Origin: NAK19 sp034434515
GTDB taxonomy: Bacteria; Chloroflexota; Anaerolineae; Anaerolineales; UBA4823
Assembly: GCA_034434515.1 (NCBI GenBank)
Contig: DAOTZA010000097.1
Location: 1-64,000, forward strand
DNA length: 64,000 nt
Reading direction: 5' to 3'
The position numbers were made by a program, and so were the translations under genes. Position 1 is the first letter of the stretch. Every line of letters starts with the position of its first letter. The notes under the pieces were generated by a model. The model made no database searches, was not told where the DNA came from, and was given only the letters and a program-made list of their open reading frames with translations. Shown piece after piece: positions 42,341-51,137 of the stretch.

Positions 42341-42874
42341 TCATTTGCAACCATGCTCGCGGTTGGCGATGGGGATAATGTGCATGGTTCGCCTCATCTC
42401 AGCGCGCACAACCAACAAAGCTGCTGCCGAAGGACAGTAAAGTAAGTGAGAGCTGCAACGGCAATCCGAAGCACCAAAGCCGGGGTAAGGACGGGTCAGG
42501 TGTGGCAGGGCGGCCAGTTGGTTTGCCCATTGACATTCGCCTCCCCATTTCGCCTCCCGATACCAGATTTCTTGCAGTTCAGCCATGCTTCGCAGCCAAT
42601 CAATGTGCCAATGACGCTTTTGTGAATTCAGGTGATGGTTTAACCGGCCGGCGACTCCCCCTGCTCCAAAGGCACTGCCCACATAGAGGTAATACCCAGC
42701 CTGCAACGCCAGTTTTCCTAACTTCCCCACCTCAACCTGCTGCGGCTCTCCCAGCCAAAGCACCAGCACGTAACAACCTTTAGTGTGTGGCAAGGGGATA
42801 TGACCAGGATTCCTGTTCAACGGCGCTTCTTCCTGTTGCTGAATCGTTTTGGTTTGTGAGGGGAATTCTATCAA
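42341..42874 (-). CDS. GIY-YIG domain protein (DUF123)
   Basis: The 177-residue protein has a GIY-YIG core of the DUF123 type: KGCYVLVLWLGE, then GYYLYVGSAFGAGGVAGRL, HWHIDWLR and a Cys/His end FGASDCRCSSHLLYC. DUF123 proteins are small nuclease-like proteins, sometimes fused to endonuclease III; activity is not established. The start is a TTG overlapping the stop of the molybdate transporter gene (TTGA). It is last in the Moco-leader operon, where its function is unclear. Confidence 0.8.
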   Translation of the reverse strand: MIEFPSQTKTIQQQEEAPLNRNPGHIPLPHTKGCYVLVLWLGEPQQVEVGKLGKLALQAGYYLYVGSAFGAGGVAGRLNHHLNSQKRHWHIDWLRSMAELQEIWYREAKWGGECQWANQLAALPHLTRPYPGFGASDCRCSSHLLYCPSAAALLVVRAEMRRTMHIIPIANREHGCK

Positions 42875-44088
42875 AGATTAGCAAAAAATTTGTTTTCCAC
42901 CTCTGTCCAGGTGTGGTAAAGCAAGGCTGCGCCAAGGAAGCCTGCGGCAAGGTTGTTGGTCATAACCGTCAAGACAAGCACCAGCAGAATGGTCACAATG
43001 TTGCAAGCGTTGAAGCTCGTATTGCGCACCAACAAGGCATGTTGAATGCCAACATAAGCCAGCAAAACGCCCAAAACAGGGAAGGGCACGTAGGACAGCA
43101 GTCGGGTTATTGCCCCACCGCCGAAAACGCCCAGACCCAGAAATACGACCCCCAACATCAGCGGCGCTCCACCGCTGCGAGCACCTAGGCGCACATGAGC
43201 CGTCAATCCTCCGCAACCATGACAGACCGGTACGCCGCCTAAGAGAAAGATAAGGGCATCATTCCAGCCCATGGTCAGCATTAAACGCCGTTCGTTCACC
43301 TGCTTGGCTCGTTCACCGAAGTATTGTCGGGCTGCATTGGCTGTGGCATAAATCGAATTGCCCAGGCTGAGCGGGATTTGGGGGAAGGCTAGCCAAACCA
43401 AAGCCTGCCACAGTTCGTTGGCGGTGGGAAGAATTGGGAGAAGCGTGGGAAGAGTAAAATGGAGGGAGAGTTCGGGGAAGCCCCTGTAAAAGGTGGCGAA
43501 ACCTAATCCGAACCCAAAGATTCCTAGGGATGCATAATCTTTACGCCACAACAGGAATAGTAACAAAGTCGAAGTCGCCCCAAGGCTCAGGAGCCAGTTC
43601 CACTCCAGTTTAACCTGATAGATAGAGAGGGATATCCAACCCGCCGGGCTTTTGGAAACAAGCCCCCAGGCTGAACGTAGCAGCAGGTAAGCCAACCCCA
43701 ACTGGATGCCACGAACCACCGGCTCGGCAAACAGGCGTTGAAACCAACGGTCTAATTTCAATACCCCCATACCCAAAAAGAAAAGCGCATTCCAAAAGGC
43801 TGCCCCGACAATCACGGCTGCTGGCAATCGCAAAGCAATTGCCAGAGCTGAAACTGACTTGAGTGGCTGAACTGGGATGGGCAAACGATAGATCAATGCC
43901 GTAACGATATAAGCAAGCCCAATGCCCACAAAAGTTGCATTGGCATTCAGCCCGTTATAAGAGATCAGGGCAAGCACTAATGGAAGCATGACGCCTAAAT
44001 CTGCCAAGGCGCCAGAAAGCTCGGCTAAAGAGAAGCGAAAAGCAGGAGTCTCAGGGGAATTTGCAAAAGAAGGGATAGCTTCAGTCAT
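42871..44088 (-). CDS. MOT1-like molybdate/sulfate transporter
   Basis: This 405-residue membrane protein has about 10-12 helices, with the MOT1/SulP-like motifs FSLAELSGALADLGVMLPLV and LPIPVQPLKSVSALAIALRL and the later HGCGGLTAHVRLGARSGGA. Family members with this PVQPxK motif carry molybdate. Its place between an FmdE gene and a Moco-type riboswitch upstream supports molybdate as substrate. It overlaps the FmdE stop by four bases (ATGA). Confidence 0.88.
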   Translation of the reverse strand: MTEAIPSFANSPETPAFRFSLAELSGALADLGVMLPLVLALISYNGLNANATFVGIGLAYIVTALIYRLPIPVQPLKSVSALAIALRLPAAVIVGAAFWNALFFLGMGVLKLDRWFQRLFAEPVVRGIQLGLAYLLLRSAWGLVSKSPAGWISLSIYQVKLEWNWLLSLGATSTLLLFLLWRKDYASLGIFGFGLGFATFYRGFPELSLHFTLPTLLPILPTANELWQALVWLAFPQIPLSLGNSIYATANAARQYFGERAKQVNERRLMLTMGWNDALIFLLGGVPVCHGCGGLTAHVRLGARSGGAPLMLGVVFLGLGVFGGGAITRLLSYVPFPVLGVLLAYVGIQHALLVRNTSFNACNIVTILLVLVLTVMTNNLAAGFLGAALLYHTWTEVENKFFANL

Positions 44089-44735
44089 TCTGTACAGTTG
44101 GCAACAACTTTTCCCTGATCGGATAGGGAAGCTGATAGGGAGAGAGCATCGATGGAAAACGGTGCCGATAGCACGTAATAAGCCAGACCGGCGCAGGCCT
44201 TGCAGAGGATCTCGCCGTCGATCAAAATCTCGCGCTCATTGAGAATTTCCTCCCCACAGCGCGCACAATTCACCCGCCGGCCAGGGCGGCTGAGCAAGGC
44301 TTTAACGCCAGGTTGAAGGGATACGCTTTGGAAGGCGAACAACACTTCGTCTGGCATTCGACCGTACCCGACCAGTTGAGCAAAATAAGGCTTTTTCTCC
44401 TGTGGGGCATAATGGTGAGCTTTTTGGCGGATATCAGGCTGGGGGACAATTCGAATGGCAACTTCGCTCTCTACCGCTACAAATGTGGCGGCCACTTTGC
44501 CGTAATCTTCAATGCGTAAGGTGCGATGTCCTACCGTACAGCCGGTAACGGCGCTCAAGCCGTCGCAGAAACAACCATCGGTTTCGCTGATGACCAGTAA
44601 GCATCGCTGCGGCGGCGGGCACTCCATGCCTAAGGCTTTCAAAGCAGCTAAGCCCATCCGTACCCCTAACACCTGGCGAGGGCATAAATGGCTATGCTGG
44701 GCTGAACATCTCTGAAGATATGCATCGATCTCCAT
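44085..44735 (-). CDS. FmdE-family molybdenum-associated protein with zinc ribbon
   Basis: The 216-residue protein has the FmdE domain (SHLCPRQVLGVRMGLAALKA; ETDGCFCDGLSAVTGCTVGH) and a C-terminal four-cysteine zinc ribbon (CARCGEEIL and CKACAG). FmdE proteins accompany molybdenum or tungsten enzymes, but their exact job is unknown; roles in cofactor handling or regulation are proposed. The GGAG-preceded ATG lies just past a long structured leader. It is followed by the molybdate transporter, making a molybdenum-homeostasis unit. Confidence 0.88.
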   Translation of the reverse strand: MEIDAYLQRCSAQHSHLCPRQVLGVRMGLAALKALGMECPPPQRCLLVISETDGCFCDGLSAVTGCTVGHRTLRIEDYGKVAATFVAVESEVAIRIVPQPDIRQKAHHYAPQEKKPYFAQLVGYGRMPDEVLFAFQSVSLQPGVKALLSRPGRRVNCARCGEEILNEREILIDGEILCKACAGLAYYVLSAPFSIDALSLSASLSDQGKVVANCTE

Positions 44736-44761
44736 CTTGCAAACTCCTGCTGGCGATCAAG

Positions 44762-44950
44762 CAGCCGCCTCCAAAGCGGAGACGGCTGCCAGTGGTGGAC
44801 AGTGCCTGAGCAGACGTCTCCTTTCCAAACACGAGGAGGCAAGCCCGTTTCCCGGCTTACCCACGAGGCTATTCTGGTTGTAATAGCCTCCCTGCGGCGC
44901 TCCGCAGGTGCGGCTTGTTCACCGTGGCAAAAGCTGTAGGTGAACAAACT
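44762..44950 (-). ncRNA. Candidate molybdenum-cofactor (Moco) riboswitch
   Basis: Read on the minus strand, the leader has a TTGTTCACC/GGTGAACAA-type hairpin (44950-44915), a CCTGCGG/CCGCAGG hairpin, a GAGGCTATT/AATAGCCTC hairpin and an AAGCC/GGCTT hairpin. It then has GCCTCCTCGTGTTTGGAAAGG, the stretch that matches what I recall of the E. coli moaA Moco riboswitch (GCCUCCCGUAUCUGGAAAGG). Downstream, GGAGACG can pair with CGTCTCC (44822-44779), or the latter can instead form the stem GCAGCCGTCTCC/GGAGGCGGCTGC (44790-44762). These exclusive pairings look like an expression platform just before the FmdE start. Confidence 0.75.
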
Positions 44951-44981
44951 CGGAAGACGGCCTGGTTTTCAAGTTAAAGCG

Positions 44982-45302
44982 TTACTTCTGGTGGTGCTCG
45001 ATTGCCTCCTTTGCCCAGGTCAGGGCAGCCATCGTTGTCGGAAAGCCAAGCGTGGTAATCCCGAGCAAAAGGGCATGTTCGACTTCCTCAGCCGTGGCGC
45101 CGGCCTCTAAAGCACGGTGTGCGTGCGATTGTACTGCGCTTTCGGACTTACACGCTGCAGCCATGCCGAGTTTGATCAGCTCGCGGGCCTTTTGGTCGAG
45201 ACAACTCACCCTAGCAATCGTCTCACCAAGGCTTTCATAGGCCTGATAGATTTCGCCATATTGCTCACCAAAACGACGATAGGGTTTGGGTAAATCCGCC
45301 AT
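44982..45302 (-). CDS. Carboxymuconolactone decarboxylase/AhpD-family protein
   Basis: The 106-residue helical protein has the CMD pattern LIKLGMAAACKSESAVQSHAHRALEAG. The CxxC of AhpD peroxiredoxin reductases is reduced to one Cys (CKSE), so a disulfide reductase role is unlikely. It starts by sharing one base with the cytochrome c stop (TAATG) and is the last gene of the ttr-like operon. Its function is not known; CMD proteins often accompany redox enzymes. Confidence 0.85.
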   Translation of the reverse strand: MADLPKPYRRFGEQYGEIYQAYESLGETIARVSCLDQKARELIKLGMAAACKSESAVQSHAHRALEAGATAEEVEHALLLGITTLGFPTTMAALTWAKEAIEHHQK

Positions 45303-45652
45303 TATTCCTCCTTCAGAGTCTTGAGATACTCAATCATAGCATCAATCTCAGTATCGGAAAGGGAAAAATTCGGCATGGCAGTATTGGCTTTGACCTTTCG
45401 CGGGTCTGCCAGCCAGAGGCGCAGGGTAGCGCTATCCAGGCGGGTGACAACGCCATCCAGAGGCGGGGCTTTCAAGGCACCCCTGCCATCAATCTGGTGA
45501 CACTGGCGGCAGTTGTATTTTTCCACCAGCGCTGCACCGCTGGCCGGCGAAACTTCGACCCTTTTGGTCAGGTTCATCAGCCAGCGTGGGCGCAGGAAAA
45601 GCACCGCCAGCATGACCAGGACAAGAGCCAGAATCGTTAGGTTGCGCTTCAT
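45302..45652 (-). CDS. Membrane-anchored monohaem cytochrome c
   Basis: From the ATG at 45652 the protein has 116 residues: an uncleaved-looking signal anchor (LTILALVLVMLAVLFL) and one cytochrome c domain with NCRQCHQIDGRGA and the Met ligand in NTAMPNFSLSD. An ATG at 45688 is also possible; neither start has an ideal ribosome-binding site. It lies in the 70-base-spaced tail of the molybdoenzyme operon and could carry electrons to or from that enzyme. A hairpin CCTCCC/GGGAGG (45676-45707) precedes it. Confidence 0.85.
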   Translation of the reverse strand: MKRNLTILALVLVMLAVLFLRPRWLMNLTKRVEVSPASGAALVEKYNCRQCHQIDGRGALKAPPLDGVVTRLDSATLRLWLADPRKVKANTAMPNFSLSDTEIDAMIEYLKTLKEE

Positions 45653-45720
45653 CGTGATGAGGGTTGTGATCCTTGCCTCCCCTGCCATCGAGCGATGACA
45701 AGGGAGGTTTCTCGATCAAC

Positions 45721-48700
45721 TTATACTTTCTCGATTTTGACTTTTGTGTCGTAAAAGACTGCTGAACCACCAACTAAATCGGAGAGGGTTACATTTTTGG
45801 TGACCGGGTCGGCGCGCATCACAACGTTGGCATGGAGTGGAACGGCGCGGCGGGCATCTCCTTTGACCAACTGCCCATCGATGAAGATGTCGTTGGCGCC
45901 ACCTGCCCAGTGCCCAAAGCCCAGCGGGAAGGCTACCACGCCTGGGCGAATCCCTTCGGTTACATACGCTTTGCCGACCACGCGGATCTTGCGCCCGTCT
46001 TTGACATCCCAAACCCCTTCGGGATTGCTTGCTGAGCTGAGGCGTACCAGGTCTCCGTGCTTGATGCCCCGTTTGCGGGCATCTTCACTGTTGATCACAA
46101 CGTAACCCTCCCCCATCACTGCCAGTAACCAGTAGTTCGAGATGGTGCGCGATTTGGTCATGGTGATGGTCTTGTAGGTGATCAGGTGCAGGTCGTAGTC
46201 GTTGTCATTGATGGTTTGCCCAAGGTAATCCTGACCGGCTGGGAGGTAAGTTGCGCCACCAAACATGTGTTCGCCGGTCATAGTGTTAATTGCCTTATAG
46301 GTCTTTTCGTGATAGAGGTTGATCAGACGACCATATTTGTTCGCCACCTGAGCGCCCTTATAAGCCTTGGCAAAGTCTTGGTAGCGACCACCGCGGTTGA
46401 GGACATACACCACCCGGCGCCACAGGCTTTCGTCGTTGCCAAGCGCAGCTTTCCAGCGCTTTTCATCAAAAACTGAGGTAGGCAAGAAACGTCTGGCTTC
46501 TCGGAAGATGCGCAACTCTTCATCATCGGCTTCCGGCACTGCATCCGAACCATCCTCTTTCTCGCCAAAGGCAATGTTGGCAACTTCTTTCAGGTAGAGA
46601 TCTTCTGGGCGTGTATAAGGAATCCCTTGACCCATGCCGTTTGGACCGAAACCCGGCAGGCTCAATTTTTCGGCAATCCCTAACAGCAAAGCCTCAAAGC
46701 TCAGGGGGATTTCCTCCCCAAACACCTTAACGGTTGGCCAGTTCGGCAAACTGATCGCCGGCTGGCGAACGTTCTCTACCTTCCAGGGTACAGAAGGATG
46801 CGTACCGTGCAACTCCCAACGTTCCAGATAGGACAAATCCGGGAAAATGTAGTCCGCGTAGGTTGAAGTTTCACCCACATAGATGTCGCTGGCAATGATC
46901 AAGGGGATTTTCTTCGGATCGGCGAGGATGTCAATCACCGTCTGAGCGGCTGGCAAACTATAAGCCATGCCATTCATGTACTGCATGAAGATCTTGATTT
47001 GATAGGGATAGGCATCTCCCATTGAAGGAACATTCTCCTGATAGATATCGCTCGCGATGGGAAACCAGGGACGCTTTGTGGGATAGGGTTTCTCTGGATT
47101 GTAGAGGGTGGTCTTCTCATAGGCCACCTTGGTGCGCAAGTGATCAATACCGAAGGGAGATAAGGCGCCTTCAATCATTGCGTTGATTGGAAAGGGCTGA
47201 CCTTTCTTTTCGCCCATCCGATTGTATGTTGTTCCTTTGATTGTCCCACCAGCATAATCAAAGTTGCCAATTAACAGATTGAGAGCGTAGTAGGCGTTGT
47301 TGTTATAAAAGCCATTCGTATGCTGAGATGGCCCGCGATGAATGTCAATTACCGCTTTGCGTCCGTATGAGGTGAACTCATGGGCGAGCAGGATAATATC
47401 CTTTGCTTTGACGCCGCAAATCTCAGCCCACTCGGCGATGGTGTGCTTTTCGGCTTCCTCTTTCAGGATTTGCAGGCTGGATTTCACGGCAAACTCACCC
47501 ACTTTTGTATCCACCAGCACCTCGCCCACCGCTGGGGCAGCTTCGGGGTCAAGCGGGTCAAAAGCAAACGGCTTACCGTCCACCAGGATTACCGGCACAT
47601 CGCAGGTGAATTTGGTGCCATCCTTGGCAACGTAAACGGTTACCTCTTTGCCTTCCGAATCGGTCTCGGTTTGGGCTTCCACCAGACCAATCTCGCTGGC
47701 GCGCAGGAAAGTGGTCGGTTTCCCATCCTTGATCTTGACCAGCCAGGCGGCGTTGGAGTAATTGGGTTCGCCGGCTGCATTGGCGGCTGCCTGATTGGCA
47801 ATGGCAAGGTAAGCCTGGTTGTACCGTTCATTCTCAAAGATCCAGCGGATCATGCCTAAGGCAAAGGCAGCGTCGGTGCCCGGCTGGATCGGCACCCACT
47901 TCCAAGCCCGCGCAGCCAGTTTGGAGAGCCGCGGATCGATGACGGCGAACTTGCGCCCATCGATGATGGCTTGTGTGGCTTTTGGCACTCGTTGAGGCGG
48001 TCCGTAGTTGGCATCGTAGAGGTTAGCGCCGACATAGATAACAAACTCACTGTTGCCGGTATCAGCCTGCCAGTAGAATTTATCCCCGCTATCAAATTGC
48101 CCTGTCTTGGGATTCCATCTCGAGCTCATCTGCTTACCGGTGAAATACAGGGATCCCTGGCACACTGTCGTATGTCCATTGTAGTTAAGCGAGCCAAAGC
48201 CTTGCTCCACAAAGCGCTTCACCAGGTCTCCGCGTCCGTTTTTCATTCGTCCCCACACAAAGGCAAATTGATTGTTTTTGGGGCCTAAATCGGGATGTTC
48301 CGGGTCGATCAACTTATCCAGGTGGTCCTTAAAGTCCTCCTGGAACTTTTTAACCAACTCCTTTTTCTTTTCGGAGTCTTTTTCGTCCCAAATGGCTTTT
48401 ACGGCCGCACCCATTTGTTTCATCAGGTCAGGCTCCCTAACGGCGTAAAGGTCTTTGAAACCTTCGACTTTGCCCTCTCCAAAGAGATCGCCGCCATTGA
48501 CAATCTCCTCAATAGCTTGCTCAAAGGAAATTGTCACCCATTGACCCTCGCCGCGCTTGGTGCCGGGTTTGCGTTTGAGTACGCTAACCAGGCGGTAGGG
48601 GTCATACACGGATTGAAGCCCAGACTGTCCTTTTGGACACAAACCGCCTTCGGTGGTTGCGGCCTCTTTTACCGGTGTCTGGTAGGGGATATGCGGCCAG

Positions 48701-48993
48701 AGCGTCCAGGGGCTGTAAGGGTTACCGTCGATCTTGGCAGCAAGGCCTTCGTAGAGCTTCACTTTGATGCCGCAGCCGGTGTTGCATTGCAAGCAAACCG
48801 TGTAAATCTGGTTTTCGGGCTTGGCTTCAAAGAATTCGCCGCTCTCGCCCAAACTCAAGGCTTTGCGGATCGCCTCCCGTCCTTGCGGTAGATTGCCCAA
48901 CACTGCCAGGGTGCCGCCGGCAATGCCGCTCAGTTTGAGAAAATCGCGTCGCGAAAGTGCTATTTTGTTCTTTTGGTCTTCAGGGTTGGTCAT
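45721..48993 (-). CDS. ttrA: Tetrathionate reductase-like molybdopterin catalytic subunit
   Basis: From the ATG at 48993 (AAAGGAGG upstream) the protein has 1090 residues. It has a Tat signal (LSRRDFLKLSG), an N-terminal 4Fe-4S site (CLQCNTGCG with a later CPKGQ), and the molybdopterin domains with a likely Mo-ligand Cys in GHTTVCQGSLYFTGK. The region NSEFVIYVGANLYDANYGP is typical of TtrA and its relatives. The DMSO-reductase family members closest in design reduce tetrathionate, selenate or arsenate. With the ferredoxin and NrfD-type genes before it, it forms a TtrABC-like periplasmic reductase. Tetrathionate is favoured by the PhnD-like sensor nearby, but arsenate or selenate is not excluded. 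Confidence 0.85.
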   Translation of the reverse strand: MTNPEDQKNKIALSRRDFLKLSGIAGGTLAVLGNLPQGREAIRKALSLGESGEFFEAKPENQIYTVCLQCNTGCGIKVKLYEGLAAKIDGNPYSPWTLWPHIPYQTPVKEAATTEGGLCPKGQSGLQSVYDPYRLVSVLKRKPGTKRGEGQWVTISFEQAIEEIVNGGDLFGEGKVEGFKDLYAVREPDLMKQMGAAVKAIWDEKDSEKKKELVKKFQEDFKDHLDKLIDPEHPDLGPKNNQFAFVWGRMKNGRGDLVKRFVEQGFGSLNYNGHTTVCQGSLYFTGKQMSSRWNPKTGQFDSGDKFYWQADTGNSEFVIYVGANLYDANYGPPQRVPKATQAIIDGRKFAVIDPRLSKLAARAWKWVPIQPGTDAAFALGMIRWIFENERYNQAYLAIANQAAANAAGEPNYSNAAWLVKIKDGKPTTFLRASEIGLVEAQTETDSEGKEVTVYVAKDGTKFTCDVPVILVDGKPFAFDPLDPEAAPAVGEVLVDTKVGEFAVKSSLQILKEEAEKHTIAEWAEICGVKAKDIILLAHEFTSYGRKAVIDIHRGPSQHTNGFYNNNAYYALNLLIGNFDYAGGTIKGTTYNRMGEKKGQPFPINAMIEGALSPFGIDHLRTKVAYEKTTLYNPEKPYPTKRPWFPIASDIYQENVPSMGDAYPYQIKIFMQYMNGMAYSLPAAQTVIDILADPKKIPLIIASDIYVGETSTYADYIFPDLSYLERWELHGTHPSVPWKVENVRQPAISLPNWPTVKVFGEEIPLSFEALLLGIAEKLSLPGFGPNGMGQGIPYTRPEDLYLKEVANIAFGEKEDGSDAVPEADDEELRIFREARRFLPTSVFDEKRWKAALGNDESLWRRVVYVLNRGGRYQDFAKAYKGAQVANKYGRLINLYHEKTYKAINTMTGEHMFGGATYLPAGQDYLGQTINDNDYDLHLITYKTITMTKSRTISNYWLLAVMGEGYVVINSEDARKRGIKHGDLVRLSSASNPEGVWDVKDGRKIRVVGKAYVTEGIRPGVVAFPLGFGHWAGGANDIFIDGQLVKGDARRAVPLHANVVMRADPVTKNVTLSDLVGGSAVFYDTKVKIEKV

Positions 48994-48994
48994 T

Positions 48995-50128
48995 TCACGC
49001 CTCCTTTGGGGTTGCGGAGAAGAGATTGAGTTTTTCACTACCGATCAAAAACGCCAGAATGGCAATACCAATCGTGCCGCTGGTCACCGCCCATTCCATC
49101 AGGCTGGGGAAATAATCAAAGGTGAGATGTGGCCCGCTAAAGGCGTGCACCAGGGCTTCCAGCTCCGGCACGGTCAAAGCCGGAAAGATGATCAAACCGC
49201 GCGCCACCGCATAGCCAACGAGCAGTAGAATGCCCATCCATCCTGCCCAGTGATTCTGGGTGGCATATCTACGCTGCACAAGGAACACCAACGGGATCAG
49301 CGATCCGATCAGGATTTGTAAGATCCAGAACGCCCACCAGTATTCCCCAAACAATACCTGACGCACTGCCTGCACGTTCATCGGCACATTGCCATACATG
49401 CTTTGGGAATAGTCCGCCCACATGAAATATAACTTTACCACCACCAAGACCACACTGACGAGGCTGAGCACCCACAGTTGCTGTGGCCGATTCGGGTCAT
49501 CCTCCCGGCCAAAGAAGCCGATGGCGGTTAGCATCATGGCTGCCCCCGAAGCCAGCGAAAAGACCGGAAACTGCACTGGGAAAAGCCCGACATGCCAGAA
49601 CGGACGCGCCGCGTTGACACCCAACAGCGCCCCAACCGCTCCGGAAATGAAGAAGGAGAAGACTAAGCCCACAGCCATCAAGGGCTTGAGGTAGGGGCTA
49701 TTGGGCTGGCGGCTGGCTAATAACAGGGCAATCACGCTGATCATCCCAAACAAGGTATAGCCCCATACCATCTGGAAAAGCAAAGAGAAGGGATTGCCTT
49801 GTAAATATACTTTCCAAATGCGGAAAAGATGACCGTTGTCCAACCCGATCGAAATCAGGGCTGCGACCAGGCACACCAGCGAGCCCCACAATGCCACCCG
49901 ACCGGTGCCCTTGAAGAGCTTGATGCCGAAGAGTAAGTCCAGGGTGGCTATCATAAACCCGCCAGCGGCAATGCCGGCAAAGAACAGGTACATTGCAACC
50001 CACAGCCCCCAAACCACGTAGGAGCCGTAATTGGCGTTTTGGTGCCCGTGAGCAAAGCGATCATAAAAGCCCCACAAACCGAAGAGAAGGGTTAAGCTTC
50101 CAACGAGATAAGCCAGTTTCCTGATCAT
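48995..50128 (-). CDS. ttrC: NrfD/TtrC-type membrane quinol subunit
   Basis: The 377-residue protein has about nine to ten membrane helices and the NrfD/PsrC style of alternating helices (NYGSYVVWGLWVAMYLFFAG near the start). Such subunits oxidise quinol at the outer face and pass electrons to the ferredoxin subunit. GGAGG lies six bases before its ATG. It ends one base before the start of the catalytic subunit gene, so translation is tightly coupled. Confidence 0.88.
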   Translation of the reverse strand: MIRKLAYLVGSLTLLFGLWGFYDRFAHGHQNANYGSYVVWGLWVAMYLFFAGIAAGGFMIATLDLLFGIKLFKGTGRVALWGSLVCLVAALISIGLDNGHLFRIWKVYLQGNPFSLLFQMVWGYTLFGMISVIALLLASRQPNSPYLKPLMAVGLVFSFFISGAVGALLGVNAARPFWHVGLFPVQFPVFSLASGAAMMLTAIGFFGREDDPNRPQQLWVLSLVSVVLVVVKLYFMWADYSQSMYGNVPMNVQAVRQVLFGEYWWAFWILQILIGSLIPLVFLVQRRYATQNHWAGWMGILLLVGYAVARGLIIFPALTVPELEALVHAFSGPHLTFDYFPSLMEWAVTSGTIGIAILAFLIGSEKLNLFSATPKEA

Positions 50129-50137
50129 GGTTGCCTC

Positions 50138-50995
50138 CTAGACAAGGTAGTAAACGCGCGGCTCGGTGCCGAGTTCTTCTTTGAGACGCATCACATTGGG
50201 TTTGGCGATCAATTCAGCGACCAGCGATTCGGGGTCATTGGCATCGCCAAAAAAGGTGGCCCGCCCGATGCAGGTGGTGGTGCAGGCCGGCAGGATGCCC
50301 TCCATGATGCGATGCAGGCAGAAGTGGCATTTGCGCACATTGCCGATGGGTGATTGCTCGTGTTTGCGTTCTCGCCGCTGGCCGTATTCAAAGGCTGTCC
50401 CGCTGGTCTCGTATTGTCCGGCCAGGCTGCTGCCCAGGGTCATTGTCAAGCCGTCCACTGTATTGTCGGTATAGTTGCGGCCAAAGTCGAAGGTGCGCGA
50501 GGCATACGGACAGGCGCTGATGCACGCCCGACAGCCAATGCATTGGTCATAATCCACCACAATCACTCCCTCTTCGTTTGTATAGGTAGCGTTTACCGGG
50601 CAAACCGGTGTGCAGGGAGCATTTTCACATTGTAGACACGGCTTGGGCAAGAATCGATAAGTCACATGCGGGTATTTGCCGATCTCCTCGGTCAGCACCG
50701 GGCGATAGACGACGCCGGGGGGCAATTTGTTTTCGGCGACACAGGCGATGGTGCAGGCATGGCAACCGATGCAACGGCGCAAATCGATCACCATCACCCA
50801 GCGCCGCTCCGCTGGCCTCTTTTGCAAAGCGCGCTTGAGCTCGCGCTCCATGCGCACCAGTTCATCTTCTCTGACGAGAACGTCGTCTGCGGCGGCCTCA
50901 ATAAGTGGAGCATTTTCCAAAGCTGGCGCAATCACCCCCGCAAACACTTCTGAAGCGACCTTGGATAAGAGGTTTGCTTGCATGGATTGGCTCAT
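50138..50995 (-). CDS. ttrB: Four-cluster ferredoxin subunit (TtrB-like)
   Basis: This 285-residue protein carries four cysteine groups for 4Fe-4S clusters: CIGCHACTIAC, CLQCENAPCTPVC, CIGCRACISAC and CHFCLHRIMEG with CTTTC. The order and spacing match the electron-transfer subunits of DMSO-reductase-family enzymes. An N-terminal stretch of about 65 residues lacks a Tat motif, so it would be exported only with the Tat-bearing catalytic partner. AAAGGAG precedes the start. It is first in the ttrB-ttrC-ttrA-cytochrome-CMD operon. Confidence 0.9.
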   Translation of the reverse strand: MSQSMQANLLSKVASEVFAGVIAPALENAPLIEAAADDVLVREDELVRMERELKRALQKRPAERRWVMVIDLRRCIGCHACTIACVAENKLPPGVVYRPVLTEEIGKYPHVTYRFLPKPCLQCENAPCTPVCPVNATYTNEEGVIVVDYDQCIGCRACISACPYASRTFDFGRNYTDNTVDGLTMTLGSSLAGQYETSGTAFEYGQRRERKHEQSPIGNVRKCHFCLHRIMEGILPACTTTCIGRATFFGDANDPESLVAELIAKPNVMRLKEELGTEPRVYYLV

Positions 50996-51030
50996 AAGAC
51001 TTCTCCTTTCAACAAGGCTTTGCTACACCA

Positions 51031-51131
51031 GGTTGTCAATCAACCCAGCTAAACTATAAATCAACCAAAATGCCCTGTATAGCAGGAAATGTTTGATACT
51101 CGCCCCCTTACTTGTCAGGGAAAACCTGACA
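51031..51131 (-). promoter_or_regulatory. Control region of the ttr-like operon
   Basis: The 142-base gap before ttrB contains a perfect inverted repeat TGTCAGG-N5-CCTGACA (51113-51131), a possible -10 TATAGT on the minus strand (51053-51058), and GGTTG-TCAAT-CAACC (51031-51045). The first repeat lies seven bases after the response-regulator stop and upstream of the -10, as expected for an activator site. It lacks a U-run, so a terminator role is less likely. The regulator is inferred to be the adjacent LuxR-type protein. Confidence 0.5.
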
Positions 51132-51137
51132 GAGAAA

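Noticed and set aside
44762..44950. Cobalamin riboswitch in the FmdE leader
   Set aside because: Pieces resemble the B12 box (AGGAGAC) and ACTGTCC...CCACTG, but they occur in the wrong order on the minus strand, whereas the Moco-type segment and hairpin order fit.
51113..51131. Terminator of the response regulator gene
   Set aside because: The stem is perfect but has no U-run on the minus strand, and its location upstream of the ttrB promoter fits an operator better; not fully excluded.
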